A stretch of DNA of 64,000 nt from Nipponacmea schrenckii (GCA_030562195.1 CM060202.1:20446317-20510316); one strand, 5' to 3'; positions 23,701 to 38,563 are shown, counted from the first letter of the stretch. The notes: generated from the letters alone by a model not told the origin. Program-made: numbers and translations.

Positions 23701-26700
23701 AAATAAGGATTGGAGTTGTATGAAGACAAGATGTCAGAAACGTGTAAAATATTTTTCAGGTTTTACCAAAACTAACAAATTTAGAAATTTTAAATCTTGG
23801 AGATTGTTTATTACGGAATGGTGGAGCGAAGAAACTTGCCAATGTTTTACAGGATAATAATCATAAATTAAAGGTTGGTAGATTGAAAACACAAGATAGT
23901 AATTATGAGATGAATATACAATTTTATATGTATGAATATTCATCATGTAATTGAATATTCATACACAAGTGTGTCATGGCTATGTGCATGATCAATTTTT
24001 TTAGTATTGTTACTTTGTGTGCTACCACGATGGAGTGAAGACTTATGTTTTATTATATATGTGTTATAATTAATACAAGTTTACGTTTAATACATGGTAA
24101 AGAAGTGTGTATCATCCCATAATTATTATCTTGTGTTATATATGTGATCCTCACTTCTAAATGTCGTTCAAAACTTATAGATTAAAACAAATTTCACGAC
24201 GGTCTAAACCAAGCTCATGTTCCCTGTTGGTGGGTGAACAATCCAATGCTTGGTGAATTCTGTTTGATTCTGTGTAATTATGTAATACAATGTGTTGTTA
24301 TTACAGGAATTAATATTATCAGGGAATGAAATCAAACAAGATGGTGCCAATGAAATTATAGAATCTATTGAAAATAAACAGAATATCCAAAAACTAGATT
24401 TAGATTGTAAGTTATATTTTTATTTGTTGAAATATTTTATAACTCACTGAGCCACCACTACTCCAATATCCTTGAAATGTAAAAACTGGATTTAAAGTGC
24501 TCTAACTCAGTAACTTCAGGACAGCAGCATTAGCCCTTGCTTTTTGTGATTTCCAACTGTCAAGGGATATTTAACATGCACATCATGTAGCATTCTTGGT
24601 CAAAAATATGAAAGTTCATCTCTACTGAGTCACCATGTAGGTAAAAGAACTAGATGGTAATTTGTAATAAGAGTAAAACTAGAGTTCAATATTTCAGGTA
24701 ACCAGTTTGGAGAAGAAGGCTGTGATATAATTAAAGGAATGCTAGAGGCCATGAATAAAGACACTATTTTAGAATCTCTCAGGTTAGTTCCAAGTTTCAA
24801 TACCATGGGTTCAATAATCTCAATTTAGGATTCATATTAATATATTAATCTCTTGCTCTATTGATGAGGTGTAGATAAGTAGTCCATCTTCATTAGCCTA
24901 TAAGATACAGAAGAGTAGGACGTAAACTCCATTCATTTCATTTTTGATTCTTAATTTCTAAATTTCGATTTTTTTTTATATTAAATTATTGAAATAATTG
25001 AAAACCTAGTCTTTTGCTTTATTCTCCACGAATTAACTTCAGATTCCAGTTTAGTATTCTAGTCATCTGATTGGTCTATCACTAAAATCTATATTAAAAT
25101 TAGTTTTATTATCCAATCATATTCAAACTAAGTTTTAAAATCTGATCAGATGACTGTATTTTGTAAATCTTGATTTTTTTCCGTAATAAACTATAGTAGA
25201 CTATTATGTGCAGGTCTGTAATAATTTTTAATGATATATTTCAGTGGTGATGAAGGAACAGATGATGAAGATGATGAAGAAGAAGAAGGTGAAGAAGAGG
25301 ATGATGATGATGAGGTTTGTATTGAGTTAGAAACTTATCTATTCCACCTGGAGGTTCAAAGGTTCATTTCTTTTTCATGTCAGTCCCTCTGACCTGCATC
25401 ACTGACAATGGGGAATAGGGTTGAAGAAATAAGCTAACGGTATTATTTGCAGGGATTGAATCCTGGTTCTTCATGTCAAGGGATCTTAAAGGGGACAGTC
25501 TGTAGCACACAGGATCTAGGCTTATTGTCACATCTGGACAACTAGATGCCTTTTCCATGTCAGTCCCTCCGACCTGCATCACTGACGAGGGGAAACAGGG
25601 TTAAAAATAATCTGAAGGTAATATCTTGACCTTTGGTGAGATTGTACCCAGGACCTGATTTAATGATTGTGAAGAAGTGTCTAAACTCGCTTATCCTCTG
25701 TAGCTCCTACCTGTCTTTTGGAGTAGGAGGTGAAACTCCATTCAATTCATTTCCTACCTGTCTTTGATTAATGTAACTAAAAGTAGCAAATAAGAAATTG
25801 ATAGGCATAACATATCCATAGAAATAGAACTAACATCCACACTCTTATTATTCTTTACTAATTCTAGGAGTCCGAAGGTGAAGAGGTCAATGACCCAGAA
25901 TTACAGGTCAAAGGTCAATCGTTAACCCCACAAAAAAAGGTGAGTGTTAAATTCTATTTAAGTTTGGTGAGTTCTGCTCTTTCAATAAATGAATGTTCCA
26001 TTTTATCCGAATAAATAGTTGAAGGAAGATTGAATTCAAAATGGCTGGGAAGGGAATAGTTTGAATTTGACATAATCTGGTTCCATCTTGATAAAAACAG
26101 GCAGAGCTGTTCAGCGAGCCCCAATCCTGTGCCCCTTTAGCCTATAGACTGTAAATAATTACCTTTAATTAGGATGTCACCAAAGTCAGGGTCACAATAA
26201 CCTATTAGAACAAAGATAGAGAACTCCATAAGTCACTTCTGCATAAGTGATTAACAACTTTGGCTTGACTATAAAAGCCACCTTTCAACCTTGTATCATT
26301 GAAGTTTGTAAAATGAAAGTAATTGATTGGATTTTTTGCTGGCAAAGACATCCAATCAGAGGCCTTGACAAAGTCTGTGAAAACAAGCCATAGTGATGAC
26401 TTTCTCTCCAGGACTCTGATTGGTTTGTAATAGTTTGACATTGTGTAGTTGTGATACAAGTAAGGTGACTATTTCAGTCAAGGTATAAGACAAAGTTTGT
26501 AATAGTTTGACATTGTGAAGATGTGATGCAAGAAAGGTGACTATTGCAGTCAAGGTATAAGACGAAGTTTGTAATAGTTTGACATTGTGAAGATGTGATA
26601 CAAGAAAGGTGACTATTGCAGTCAAGGTATAAGACAAAGTTTGTAATAGTTTGACATTGTGAAGATGTGATACAAGAAAGAGTGACTATTACAGTCAAGG

Positions 26701-29700
26701 TACAAGACAAAGTTTGTAATAACTTGGTATTGTTACCACATAAGATGTAACTTTCTTCCCTGCAAGACACATTTGTATTACTAAACTATTCTAAAATATT
26801 TGACAAAAATTCAAAATTAATTTAATTAACTTTGTGTCTTGCAGGAGGTTGTCACGTCACCCACGATATCTAATACAAACCCTTCAACATCTATCCCAGA
26901 ATCCTTGAGAAACAGCTCTCCTGTGGTAGGAGATAAAAATGATAGTTTAGATTTAACCCGAGAATTGGAAAAGTTGAAACTCTCGTCTTGATGAGCAGAC
27001 AGAAATTTTTATAACTTTTTAAGAAAAAACAATTCTGTGATGGATGCTTTTAAATAATTTTTAGCCTTTTATTGAGGTAGAATAAAACGGAATAGAAACT
27101 GTAGAATCCAACTTGTGTTTTTATTGCTACAGTCAAGGAATACTTAGAATGAACATAAAATATATTGATTAAGTGTTTTTCAATAATTACTTAGTTTTGT
27201 GATTTTTCTAGACTGATTAATATATCCTCATATTGACCATTCTTGAGAACTTATATTTTATATCCATTCTAAGACACAGTATCCTTTTAAAACCCTTCTC
27301 AACTGTCAGTTCATAAAACAACCACAGATTAAATAGACCTCGTGACATCCAGGCTTGACTTTTGTAACTCTCTGCTATTTAATTCCTCACAAAAACTCCT
27401 TACCAGACTTCAAAAACTTCAGAATAAAGCAGCTCGAATTGTAACATGCACCAAGCAAACTGACCACATTACACCGATTCTAAAAGACCTCCATTGGCTT
27501 CCAATTAAGTACAGAATAGAGTTCAAGATATTGTGTTTGACATACTCTTGTTTAAACCTGGATAATTCACCTTTGTATCTACAAAACCTTGTCCACAAAT
27601 ATAAACCTAGTCGGAACCTACGATCATCTTCTGAAAACCTCTTAGAAGTACCAAAACACAATACCAACTTGGGCAAACGTTCCTTTACATTTGCTGCGCC
27701 TAACCTCTGGAACTCTCTGTGCTCTACAGTTAAAGATGCCCCATCTCTAACCTTTTTTTTTGTGCTGAAGAGTAGGACATAAAACTCCATTCATTTCATT
27801 TCATTTCATTTCTAACCTGTTTTAAGAAACGCCTCAAAACCCATTATTTTAATATGGCTTTCAATAATTAAAACCATTCCTTTATTATATACATGCATGT
27901 ACATTAATGTGCTTATTATTATTTATGTCTGCCTGTTTAGTGTAAAGTGCCTTTGAGCAACATATTTGTTGGATATTGTCACTCTAAACTCATTTATTTA
28001 TTATTATTATTTATTTAATAGTAAAACGGCCAGAAGAATTATTCTTGAAAACTTAATTTTAAGAAATTCAGTAATCTGATGTGAAAACAAAGCAAATATA
28101 AAATCAATTTATAGTTGACTAGAACACTTAAATCATCTTATGGATCCTGTCTATAACAAAGGTTTACTAGGATCCTGTTTATAACAAAGGTTTTCTAGGA
28201 TCCTGTTTGTAACAAAGGTTTTCTAGGATCCTGTCTATAACAAAGGATTACTAGGAACTTGTCTATAACAAAGGTTTACAAGGATCCTGTCTGTAAAAAG
28301 GTTTACTAGGATCCTGTCTATAACAAAGGTTTACTAGGATCCTGTCTATAACAAAGGTTTACTAGGATCCTGTCTATAACAGAGGTTTATAAGGACCCTG
28401 TTTATAACAAAAGTTTACCAGGACCCTGTCTATAACAAAGGTTTACCAGGATCCTATCTATAACAAAAGGTTTACTAGGATCCTGTCTATAACAAAGGTT
28501 TACTAGGATCCTGTCTATAACAAAGGTTTACCAGGACCCTGTCTATAACAAAGGTTTACTAGGATCTTGTCTATAACAAAGGTTTACTAGGATCTTGTCT
28601 ATAACAAAGGTTTACTAGGATCCTGTCTATAACAAAGGTTTACTAGGATCCTGTCTATAACAGGTTTACCGGGACCATGTCTATTACAAATGTTTACTAG
28701 ATTTGCTATAACGAGGTTTACAAGGACCCTGTCTATAACAAAGGTTTACTAGGATCCTGTCTATAACAAAGGTTTACCAGGGCCCTGTTTATAACAAAGG
28801 TTTACCAGGATCCTGTCTTCAACAAAGGTTCACCAGGGCCCTGTTTATAACAAAGGTTTACTAGGATCATTGTCTATAACAAAGGTTTACTAGGATCTTG
28901 TCTATAACAAAGGTTTACCAGGATCCTGTCTATAACAAAGGTTTACTAGGATCCTGTCTATAACAAAGGTTCACTAGAATCTTGTCTATAACAAAGTTTT
29001 ACTAGGACCCTGTCTATAACAAAGGTTCACTAGAATCTTGTCTATAACAAAGGTTCACTAGAATCTTGTCTACAACAAAGTTTTACTAGGACCCTGTCTA
29101 TAACAAAGGTTTACCAGGATCTTGTCTATTTTAAAGGGTTACAAGGATCCTGTCTATAACAAAGGTTTACAAGCATCTTGTCTATAACAAAGGTTTACCA
29201 GGACCCTGTCTATAACAAAGGTTTACAAGGATCCTGTCTGTAACAAAGGTTTACAAAGGCCCTGTTTATAACAAAGGTTTACTAGGATCTTGTCTAACAA
29301 AGGTTTACCTGGATCTTGTCTGTAACAAAGGTTTACCAGGATCCTGTCTGTAACAAAAGTTTACAAGGATCCTGTATGTAACAAAGGTTTACAAGGGTCC
29401 TGTAAAAAAGGGTTTTAATATTTACCGTTTATATTTTCAGGTAACTGCGGGAGATTTTCTTGCCTTCCCATCACCCACCAAATTAAAACAACTTGGTGAT
29501 AATAAAGGGGAGGCAATCAAGGCTGAATTAGGGGTAAGATTTGATGTTATATTCATATTTATTTATTCAGAATAGAAATATCCAATTATAAGTATAGATT
29601 CAAGGTCATCGACTTCCACATGCTGATTGAGATCGGAATCCACAGCAGCCATGTTCTCAATGTAATCAACCAAATGACTAAAAAAAGTTGTTTTAGCTGA

Positions 29701-31798
29701 TTGTAATGCACTATTTGGAAATAAGCTATTTGGATATAAGTGAATGTTGCAGTAAAAGTAAAACTATGTCTATATTTCAGAATGAAAGTAATGATATTGA
29801 GAAAGTTGTTGATACGATATTTAAGGTAAAGTTTCTCTTTCTATTTTATATTGATAGTAATTGATTTCTACTACATATTTCATATTTTTACACAGTCTTA
29901 TTCACCGGTGTAAAAAGAAACCCACTACATTTCATTCTGTAGGTGTGGACATGAGAACAAAGTAATTGTAATGAATGATTTGATTTGATTGGGTGAGATT
30001 TCCTAGAAAGATTCTAGGGCTAATTTTAATTGGACAATATTTAGACATGAATATAGTATTTTCGTCCTTTGTATAACCATGGCCAGATGAATAGTGTGGT
30101 TTGGTTTGGTCTTCTAGCTTTCCTTCACAGCTAGTAATTTCAACTCTGGCCGCTTCAAGATGATTTACGTTCAATTAAGGCTATATGAACACTGGAATTT
30201 TAATAAACTGAGTAATTAATAAGGATTATAGTATCTGTTTTTTTTTATCTTTAGATATCCAGTATTGTAACAGAAAACGATGACACGACCAAAAAAACAG
30301 CTTGTCAATGTGCAGGTAGGAAAGTTATGCATATTTTTACTTAAGTGAGGGTATCTGGTTAATTATACTGTCTTTATTTGACATTGCACACTGCATGGCA
30401 TTGCCTACCTGGCCAATTAGGGGCAGAAGACTTTGAAGTAAAACTCCATTCATTTTATTTAATTTTTAGTTGTTTTCCAGGGGTTCAAATTAATCAAATT
30501 TTTGAAAATTCCATTGAAACAGCAGCAGTAAATGAATTAGTTTTTGGGGGAATTTTTTAAGTGTATCAAATAAAAACACTTGCAGGTCTATAAAATGATT
30601 TGCTAATGTAGAAATGAAGATCAAACCTTATTCTAAGTAAATTGATAACTAGGGTCACGTGTATATTTTCAGATGAGTTATTAAAGTCAATAGTAAAAGA
30701 TGAATCAGAGAGTTCGTTATTTACTAATTTATACCTCGTTAAGTTGGGATTAATTAAGGTAAGCTTCCTTGTTTTAATTTCTGTAGTATCTCTGGTAGCT
30801 GTAACTCTCAGAAAAAAAACCTTCCTGTAAAACTAACTCAAGTGAAAGGTTCACCATTTGTTCTTAGTTTTAGAAAGAGAAGTTTAGCATAGTTAGAAAT
30901 TAGCATCAGAAATAGTGTTCATAGTTTACTATCAAGATTTGCGTCTCCTCATTTTGTCTCTTTCCTTGAGACTCCGCCATTCCTTGAGACTCTGCCTTTT
31001 CTGGAGCCTTGTTCTAGTCGTTCTGAAGACTATTAGAATGTATTCAAGACCCAAATCAAACCATGAAAATACGGAGTGTTGCCTGTAACTGTAATATGTG
31101 TGTAAATGTAATGTGTGTGTTGTTGGTTTATTTCTAGGGTGAAGACAAGAAGTACCGCCCCCCTACAGACGTCAGTGGTCCACTCTTAGTTTTAACTCAC
31201 ATAATACAACAAGAATATATCGCTCGTATTTCACGAGAAATTTTACAGATTTTTATTGCTAAGTAAGTTACTATTTATCAGTCCTTGGTATTTGGGATGA
31301 GAAATGATGCCGGCACTACTCTTGGAAGCACTGGCACAGGGTAGCATGTGACCAACTTTATCATGCATATCATGTGACCAAGAGTATCATGTGACCAAGG
31401 GTATAATGTGAGCAAGGGTATCATGTGAAACCAAGGTACGATGTGACACCAAGAATATCATGTGAGCAAGGGTATCATGTGACACCAAGGCTACCATGTG
31501 AGCAAGGGTATCATGTTACACCAAGGGTACCATGTGACACCAAGGGCACCATTTGACACCAAGGGTATCATGTGACACCAAGGGTACCATGCAAGCAAGG
31601 GTATCATGTGACAACAAGGGTACCATGTGACACTAAAGTGTATCATGTGACACAGGGTATCATGAGACCAAGGTCAACAGGCCAGACAGTATATATCAAG
31701 ATATTTATGGTATGTTGTATGTTTTCAGGGCCCATCCTGTCTTAGATAAAGCTCAGTCAGCTCGACATCAGTTATTACAGACATTGTACGCTTTCTAA
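20734..31798 (+). CDS. RANGAP1: Ran GTPase-activating protein 1 (RanGAP1), complete, 18 coding exons
   Basis: RanGAP1 stimulates GTP hydrolysis by Ran in the cytoplasm and at the nuclear pore, which keeps up the RanGTP gradient for nuclear transport. Coding exons: 20734-20854, 21394-21521, 21924-21983, 22325-22504, 22764-22898, 23132-23290, 23760-23873, 24307-24406, 24698-24782, 25245-25314, 25868-25939, 26845-26925, 29441-29533, 29781-29825, 30255-30315, 30673-30758, 31138-31262, 31729-31798. All junctions are GT-AG and phases agree, giving 1785 nt or about 594 aa (human 587). Residues 1 to about 380 are leucine-rich repeats with family signatures such as [43 protein letters not shown] (about 191-199) and MPQNGIN. 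An Asp/Glu-rich stretch follows (exons 10-11). The C-terminal domain begins at about 436 (DFLAFPSP) and holds a SUMO consensus, IKGE, at about 529-532, matching the human LKSE site. The start codon is the first ATG after a likely core promoter and aligns with the human N-terminus. Identity is very secure; exon 12 has a second form, described separately. Confidence 0.95.
22008..22266 (+). mobile_element. SINE body in RanGAP1 intron 3
   Basis: It starts 25 bp after the exon 3 donor. Landmarks are ctgacatggaaaagcgtctc, ctgaggccctgtttgctaag, tcattgcacactacatggca and cattaggtgcgg, then aaaatccattcattttattt. Confidence 0.6.
23325..23640. repeat. 36-bp minisatellite in RanGAP1 intron 6 (family CTAGAGCTCTAG)
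   Basis: Unit tatttaccagtcatgtctga followed by ctagagctctagactg, about 8 copies with some expansion. It is inverted relative to the arrays in GRAF introns at 42.7 and 62.1 kb. Confidence 0.8.
25365..25650 (-). mobile_element. Nested or tandem SINE pieces in RanGAP1 intron 10
   Basis: Two copies of the SINE body segment catgtcagtccctcygacct lie 180 bp apart, each followed by a gggttgaa/gggttaaa stretch. A third fragment of the 3' end (taggaggtgaaactccattc, plus strand) lies at 25720-25755. Confidence 0.5.
26430..26725. repeat. About 71-bp minisatellite, 4 copies, RanGAP1 intron 11
   Basis: Unit includes gtttgtaatagtttgacatt, gtgaagatgtgatacaagaa and ggtgactattgcagtcaagg. A single related piece is at 14510-14560. 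The Leu/Thr-rich minus-strand frames are artefacts. Confidence 0.8.
26845..26991 (+). CDS. RANGAP1: Alternative terminal exon of RanGAP1 (short isoform without the C-terminal domain)
   Basis: Exon 12 can end in two ways. If the donor at 26926 (gtagga) is used, the frame passes directly into the conserved FLAFPSP domain. If it is not used, the same frame stays open for 21 more codons (ending LEKLKLSS) and stops at TGA 26989-26991. An AATAAA follows 90 bp later at 27081, and a T/GT-rich stretch comes after it. The short product would be about 456 aa: leucine-rich repeats and acidic tail only, the architecture of yeast Rna1p, without the SUMO/Ubc9/RanBP2-binding domain. The extra 21 codons contain a charged, helix-like stretch ([12 protein letters not shown]), as expected for real coding sequence. 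The splice and stop positions are seen directly; use of the short form is inferred. Confidence 0.6.
   Translation, partial: EVVTSPTISNTNPSTSIPESLRNSSPVVGDKNDSLDLTRELEKLKLSS
27081..27086 (+). terminator. Polyadenylation signal for the short RanGAP1 transcript
   Basis: A canonical AATAAA lies 90 bp after the stop codon of the read-through form of exon 12, followed about 30 bp later by a T/GT-rich stretch. It sits inside what would be intron 12 of the long form, which is the usual arrangement for intronic polyadenylation. Confidence 0.5.
27340..28018 (+). mobile_element. 3' fragment of a CR1/L2-type non-LTR retrotransposon (reverse transcriptase C-terminus)
   Basis: The frame starts [11 protein letters not shown] and runs through [30 protein letters not shown] and [11 protein letters not shown], the hallmark C-terminus of CR1/L2-clade LINE ORF2 proteins. 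The 3' part (after a short insertion) continues [14 protein letters not shown] to a stop, then a 3' UTR with the typical GTAAAGTGCCTTTGAGC motif and a TTATTATTATT tail. It is 5'-truncated at about 27340, as most LINE copies are, and lies in RanGAP1 intron 12 just after the alternative poly(A) site. It is a dead fragment. Confidence 0.8.
27754..27810 (+). mobile_element. SINE-tail insertion inside the LINE fragment
   Basis: A 57-bp piece reading poly-T, then the SINE 3' end (agagtaggacataaaactcc) and (ATTTC)n breaks the LINE frame. It is flanked by the 8-bp direct repeat TCTAACCT (27746-27753 and 27811-27818), which looks like a target-site duplication. Removing it restores the LINE frame, so it came after the LINE. 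Confidence 0.6.
28140..29405. repeat. 29-bp minisatellite, about 43 copies, RanGAP1 intron 12
   Basis: Unit aggatcctgtctataacaaa followed by ggtttacta. It ends about 30 bp before the acceptor of exon 13 (29441) and, with the LINE fragment, fills nearly all of the intron between the alternative poly(A) site and that exon. Confidence 0.9.
30385..30470 (+). mobile_element. SINE 3' end in RanGAP1 intron 15
   Basis: It reads cattgcacactgcatggcat, then ggccaattaggggcagaaga and aagtaaaactccattcattt. Only the last 85 bp of the family are present. Confidence 0.55.
31340..31675. repeat. About 19-bp minisatellite in RanGAP1 intron 17
   Basis: Unit close to caagggtatcatgtgacac, with variants accatgtgac and atgtgagcaag, about 16 copies. 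Confidence 0.8.
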
Positions 31799-31905
31799 AC
31801 CTCAAGACATCTAGAAACAACCAACCTTGTGTTAAGTTAGTAATATATCTATAGTAATAGACACTATACAATTTAAACTTAACTGATCAGTCTGTATATT
31901 TTATA

Positions 31906-32140
31906 ATGATACTGCATGTTACAGTGGACATAAAATGTTCTCAAGAATGATCAATATGATTATATATTCATCAATGAACTTACCTGGTGTCATAAAGTAA
32001 CATTAAAAATCTGGAAAACTCACAAAACTAAGTAATTATAATCAACTAATTAAGCATTTAGTAATCAATTGCATTTTGATGGATAATTACTAATATTTTT
32101 GGATTTATTAGATTATATAAGGATTCTGTTACAGAAGGAT
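31906..32140. mobile_element. MITE family A copy in the RanGAP1 3' UTR region
   Basis: It contains gatactgcatgttacagtgg, the tggtgtcataaagtaacatt segment and the hairpin axis attaagcatttagtaatcaa, ending with aaggattctgttacag. It lies about 110 bp after the RanGAP1 stop codon and is probably transcribed in the 3' UTR. Confidence 0.45.
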
Positions 32141-32384
32141 AAAGTGTGCTCTATGTGTTTATGTTTGAATCAAACCTGGAGATGAGTGAATAATATATAT
32201 CCGACTATAGTGATGTACCTATTGTCAAGTATATATATTGATTTCAGATAACGATGGTATTGACATTGATAAGGAATCCAATTTGTAAAATTATTGAAAA
32301 CGTGCTTTCAAATCAATGTATGTCTAGAATAATCTGTGTTTAAAAGTTAAAATGACGAGTCATCAAGTCTCCAGACTGTGATAT

Positions 32385-32765
32385 ATAGTAAAGACATATA
32401 TAGAAATACAAAGGGAATTCCTAGTTTGAGGTATATTTGAAGGAATTATGTGATTTTTGTGCATTTCTAATATTCCTGAAGACTATTTACATTTATTCAA
32501 GACCTAAATCAACCTCTTATTGAAAAGACATATAGAAATGGAAAGTAAAATTCCTAGTTTGAAGTATATTTGAAAAAATTATGTGATTTTTGTGTATTTC
32601 TAGTACTTCTGAAGACTATTTACATATATTCAAGATCTAAATCAACCCCTTATAGAAAGATATATATAGAAATAGAAAGTAAAATTCCTAGTTTGAAGTA
32701 TATTTGAAGGAATTATGTGTTTTCTGAAGAATATTTACATATATTCAAGACTCAAATCAATGAAC
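32385..32765. repeat. About 135-bp tandem repeat, 3 copies, after RanGAP1
   Basis: Each copy has aaattcctagtttgaagtat, then gaaggaattatgtgattttt and actatttacatatattcaag. A related segment is in GRAF intron 17 (60930-61050), and shorter pieces at 31020-31075 and 42135-42190. Confidence 0.7.
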
Positions 32766-32815
32766 AGCTTTGAACCTGTAGTGTTTTGTTCTGTTTTTTC
32801 TATTGTAAACTTGAA

Positions 32816-32821
32816 AATAAA
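32816..32821 (+). terminator. Candidate polyadenylation signal of full-length RanGAP1
   Basis: AATAAA about 1 kb after the RanGAP1 stop codon. The intervening sequence holds a MITE copy and a threefold tandem repeat. A TTTATT (AATAAA on the minus strand) at 32883-32888 could serve ZNF330, which converges from the right, so the two 3' ends may overlap. AATAAA is common in AT-rich DNA, so the assignment is weak. Confidence 0.3.
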
Positions 32822-33164
32822 AAACATAAGAAATGAGAAAAATAAATATTTATTATTGAAGATTTTAATTTCATTTCAATGCTTTATTACTAACTTTATT
32901 GAGTTCACCAACCCAATTTCATTTGATTTTCAGAGTGCTGACAAAATTTACTGAAGAAAATCTTTCATAATCATTATAAGTGAAATGTTACTTTAAATCC
33001 TTTTCCTCTCCTGATGCTATCATTAAACAGGTGCATCACCAAGCAGTGTGCAATGAGAATTTTTCAAGGGCAGCAGCCTTGGCTTCGTAATGCACCCAAT
33101 AACATTTATACCAAGGAGTACGCAATTGAGGGCCTTTTTCAAAATTACACTATATGTATTGACA

Positions 33165-34235
33165 ATCTGAAACTCTGAGTACCAACATGTTTCAGGTTCT
33201 GTTTTAGTTGTCTGAAGATCACACAGTGTGAAACTCTGAGTACCAACGTGTTTTAGGTTCTGTTTTTGTTGTCTGAAGATCACACAGTGTGAAACTCTGA
33301 GTAACAACATGTTTCAGGTTCTGTTTTAGTTGTCTGAAGATCACACAGCGTGAAACTCTGAGTACCAACATGTTTAAGGTTCTGTTTTAGTTGTCTGAAG
33401 ATCACACAGCGTGAAACTCTGAGTACCAACATGTTTTAGGTTCTGTTTTAGTTGTCTGAAGATCACACAGTGTGAAACTCTGAGTAACAACATGTTTCAG
33501 GTTCTGTTTTAGTTGTCTGAAGATCACACAGTGTGAAACTCTGAGTAACAACATGTTTTAGGTTCTGTTTTAGTTGTCTGAAGATCGCATAGTGTGAAAC
33601 TCTGAGTAAACATGTTTCAGGTTCTGTTTTAGTTGTCTAAGATCACACAGGTGAAACTCTGAGTAACAACATGTTTCAGGTTCTGTTTTAGTTGTCTCAA
33701 GATCACACAGTGTGAAACTCTGAGTACCACTGTTTTAGGTTCTGTTTTAGTTGTCTGAAGATCGCATAGTGTGAAACTCTGAGTAACAACATGTTTCAGG
33801 TTCTGTTTTAGTTGTCTGAAGATCACACAGTTTGAAACTCTGAGTAACAACATGTTTCAGGTTCTGTTTTAGTTGTCTGAAGATCACACAGTGTGAAACT
33901 CTGAATAACAACATGTTTCAGGTTCTGTTGCAGTTGTCTGAAAATCACACAGTGTGAAACTCTGAATAACAACATGTTCAGGTTCTGTTTTAGTTGTCTG
34001 AAGATCACACAGCGTGAAACTCTGAGTAGCAACATGTTTCAGCTTCTGTTTTAGTTGTCTGAAGATCACACAGTGTGAAACTCTGAGTAACAACATGTTT
34101 CAGGTTCTGTTTTAGTTGTCTGAAGATCACACAGTGTGAAACTCTGAGTAACAACATGTTTCAGGTTCTGTTTTAGTTGTCTGAAGATCACACAGCGTGA
34201 AACTCTGAGTAACAACATGTTTCAGGTTCTGTAAT
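33165..34235. repeat. 61-bp satellite, about 17 copies, just downstream of ZNF330
   Basis: Unit gaaactctgagtaacaacat, gtttcaggttctgttttagt, tgtctgaagatcacacagtg plus one base. It starts 28 bp beyond the ZNF330 stop codon, so the ZNF330 3' UTR probably runs into or across it. The same family recurs at 56.6 kb. Confidence 0.9.
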
Positions 34236-34262
34236 AATATTTCTATATTGTCCATTAGTGAT

Positions 34263-38206
<3,944 letters not shown>

Positions 38207-38362
38207 CTTGTACACCGATTTTAACGTAAATATTTAGAAAAACTTAGCAGACATCCCAAAATATCCATGTGGCTCTTGAGAATAATTCCAGTTAACCAGA
38301 CGGAAATGGTATAGAAAATGCTACTGATGTTTAGGTCTGGAAAATTTGTTTGGAAGATTTGA

Positions 38363-38369
38363 ACTTACC
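38363..38369 (-). other. Splice donor of a probable non-coding first exon of ZNF330
   Basis: On the minus strand the sequence reads CTG|GTAAGT, a near-consensus donor, about 160 bp upstream of the ZNF330 ATG and downstream of the ETS/NRF1-like sites. It suggests a 5' UTR exon. The matching acceptor before 38206 is not obvious. Confidence 0.4.
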
Positions 38370-38557
38370 AGACGTTATTGCGAAGGACATTAACAAAGCA
38401 GATCAAACGTCTTGACAATCGTATCTTGGAATTATTTACGGAAGTGATAAATTACGCATGCGTACAGGTTATAGCCGGACGTCCATCTTGGTTGTTTCTC
38501 TGTTTGCTATCAAGGATTTGTATGACATTCTGGATTAAAAAAAAGCAGAAAACATCA

Positions 38558-38563
38558 ATGTAG
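38558..38563 (+). promoter_or_regulatory. Start-stop minimal uORF (ATGTAG) directly before the GRAF start codon
   Basis: The sequence reads ATG TAG ATG GGT. The first ATG is followed at once by a stop codon, and the main GRAF ATG begins with no gap. The main start is chosen because MGLQPLEF aligns with the conserved GRAF N-terminus. If the transcript includes this site, ribosomes would initiate and terminate at the uORF and would need leaky scanning or very local reinitiation to translate GRAF. Confidence 0.55.

Larger units (their letters stand above)
38207..38563. promoter_or_regulatory. Bidirectional promoter between ZNF330 and GRAF
   Basis: Only 357 bp separate the two divergent start codons. 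Within it are an ETS-like CGGAAGTG (38439-38446), a palindromic NRF1-like TACGCATGCGTA (38453-38464) and a YY1-like CCATCTTGG (38483-38491). A minus-strand donor (CTG|GTAAGT, exon edge at 38369) indicates that ZNF330 transcription starts right of 38369, inside or beyond the motif cluster, so the two 5' UTRs may overlap. The motif mix is typical of TATA-less housekeeping promoters. Confidence 0.55.

Noticed and set aside
26356..26770. Minus-strand frames with repeated [15 protein letters not shown] segments
   Set aside because: Translation of the 71-bp minisatellite in RanGAP1 intron 11.
33023..34096. Repetitive minus-strand frames ([13 protein letters not shown] type)
   Set aside because: Translation of the 61-bp satellite; the frame shifts with each unit and no family is recognised.
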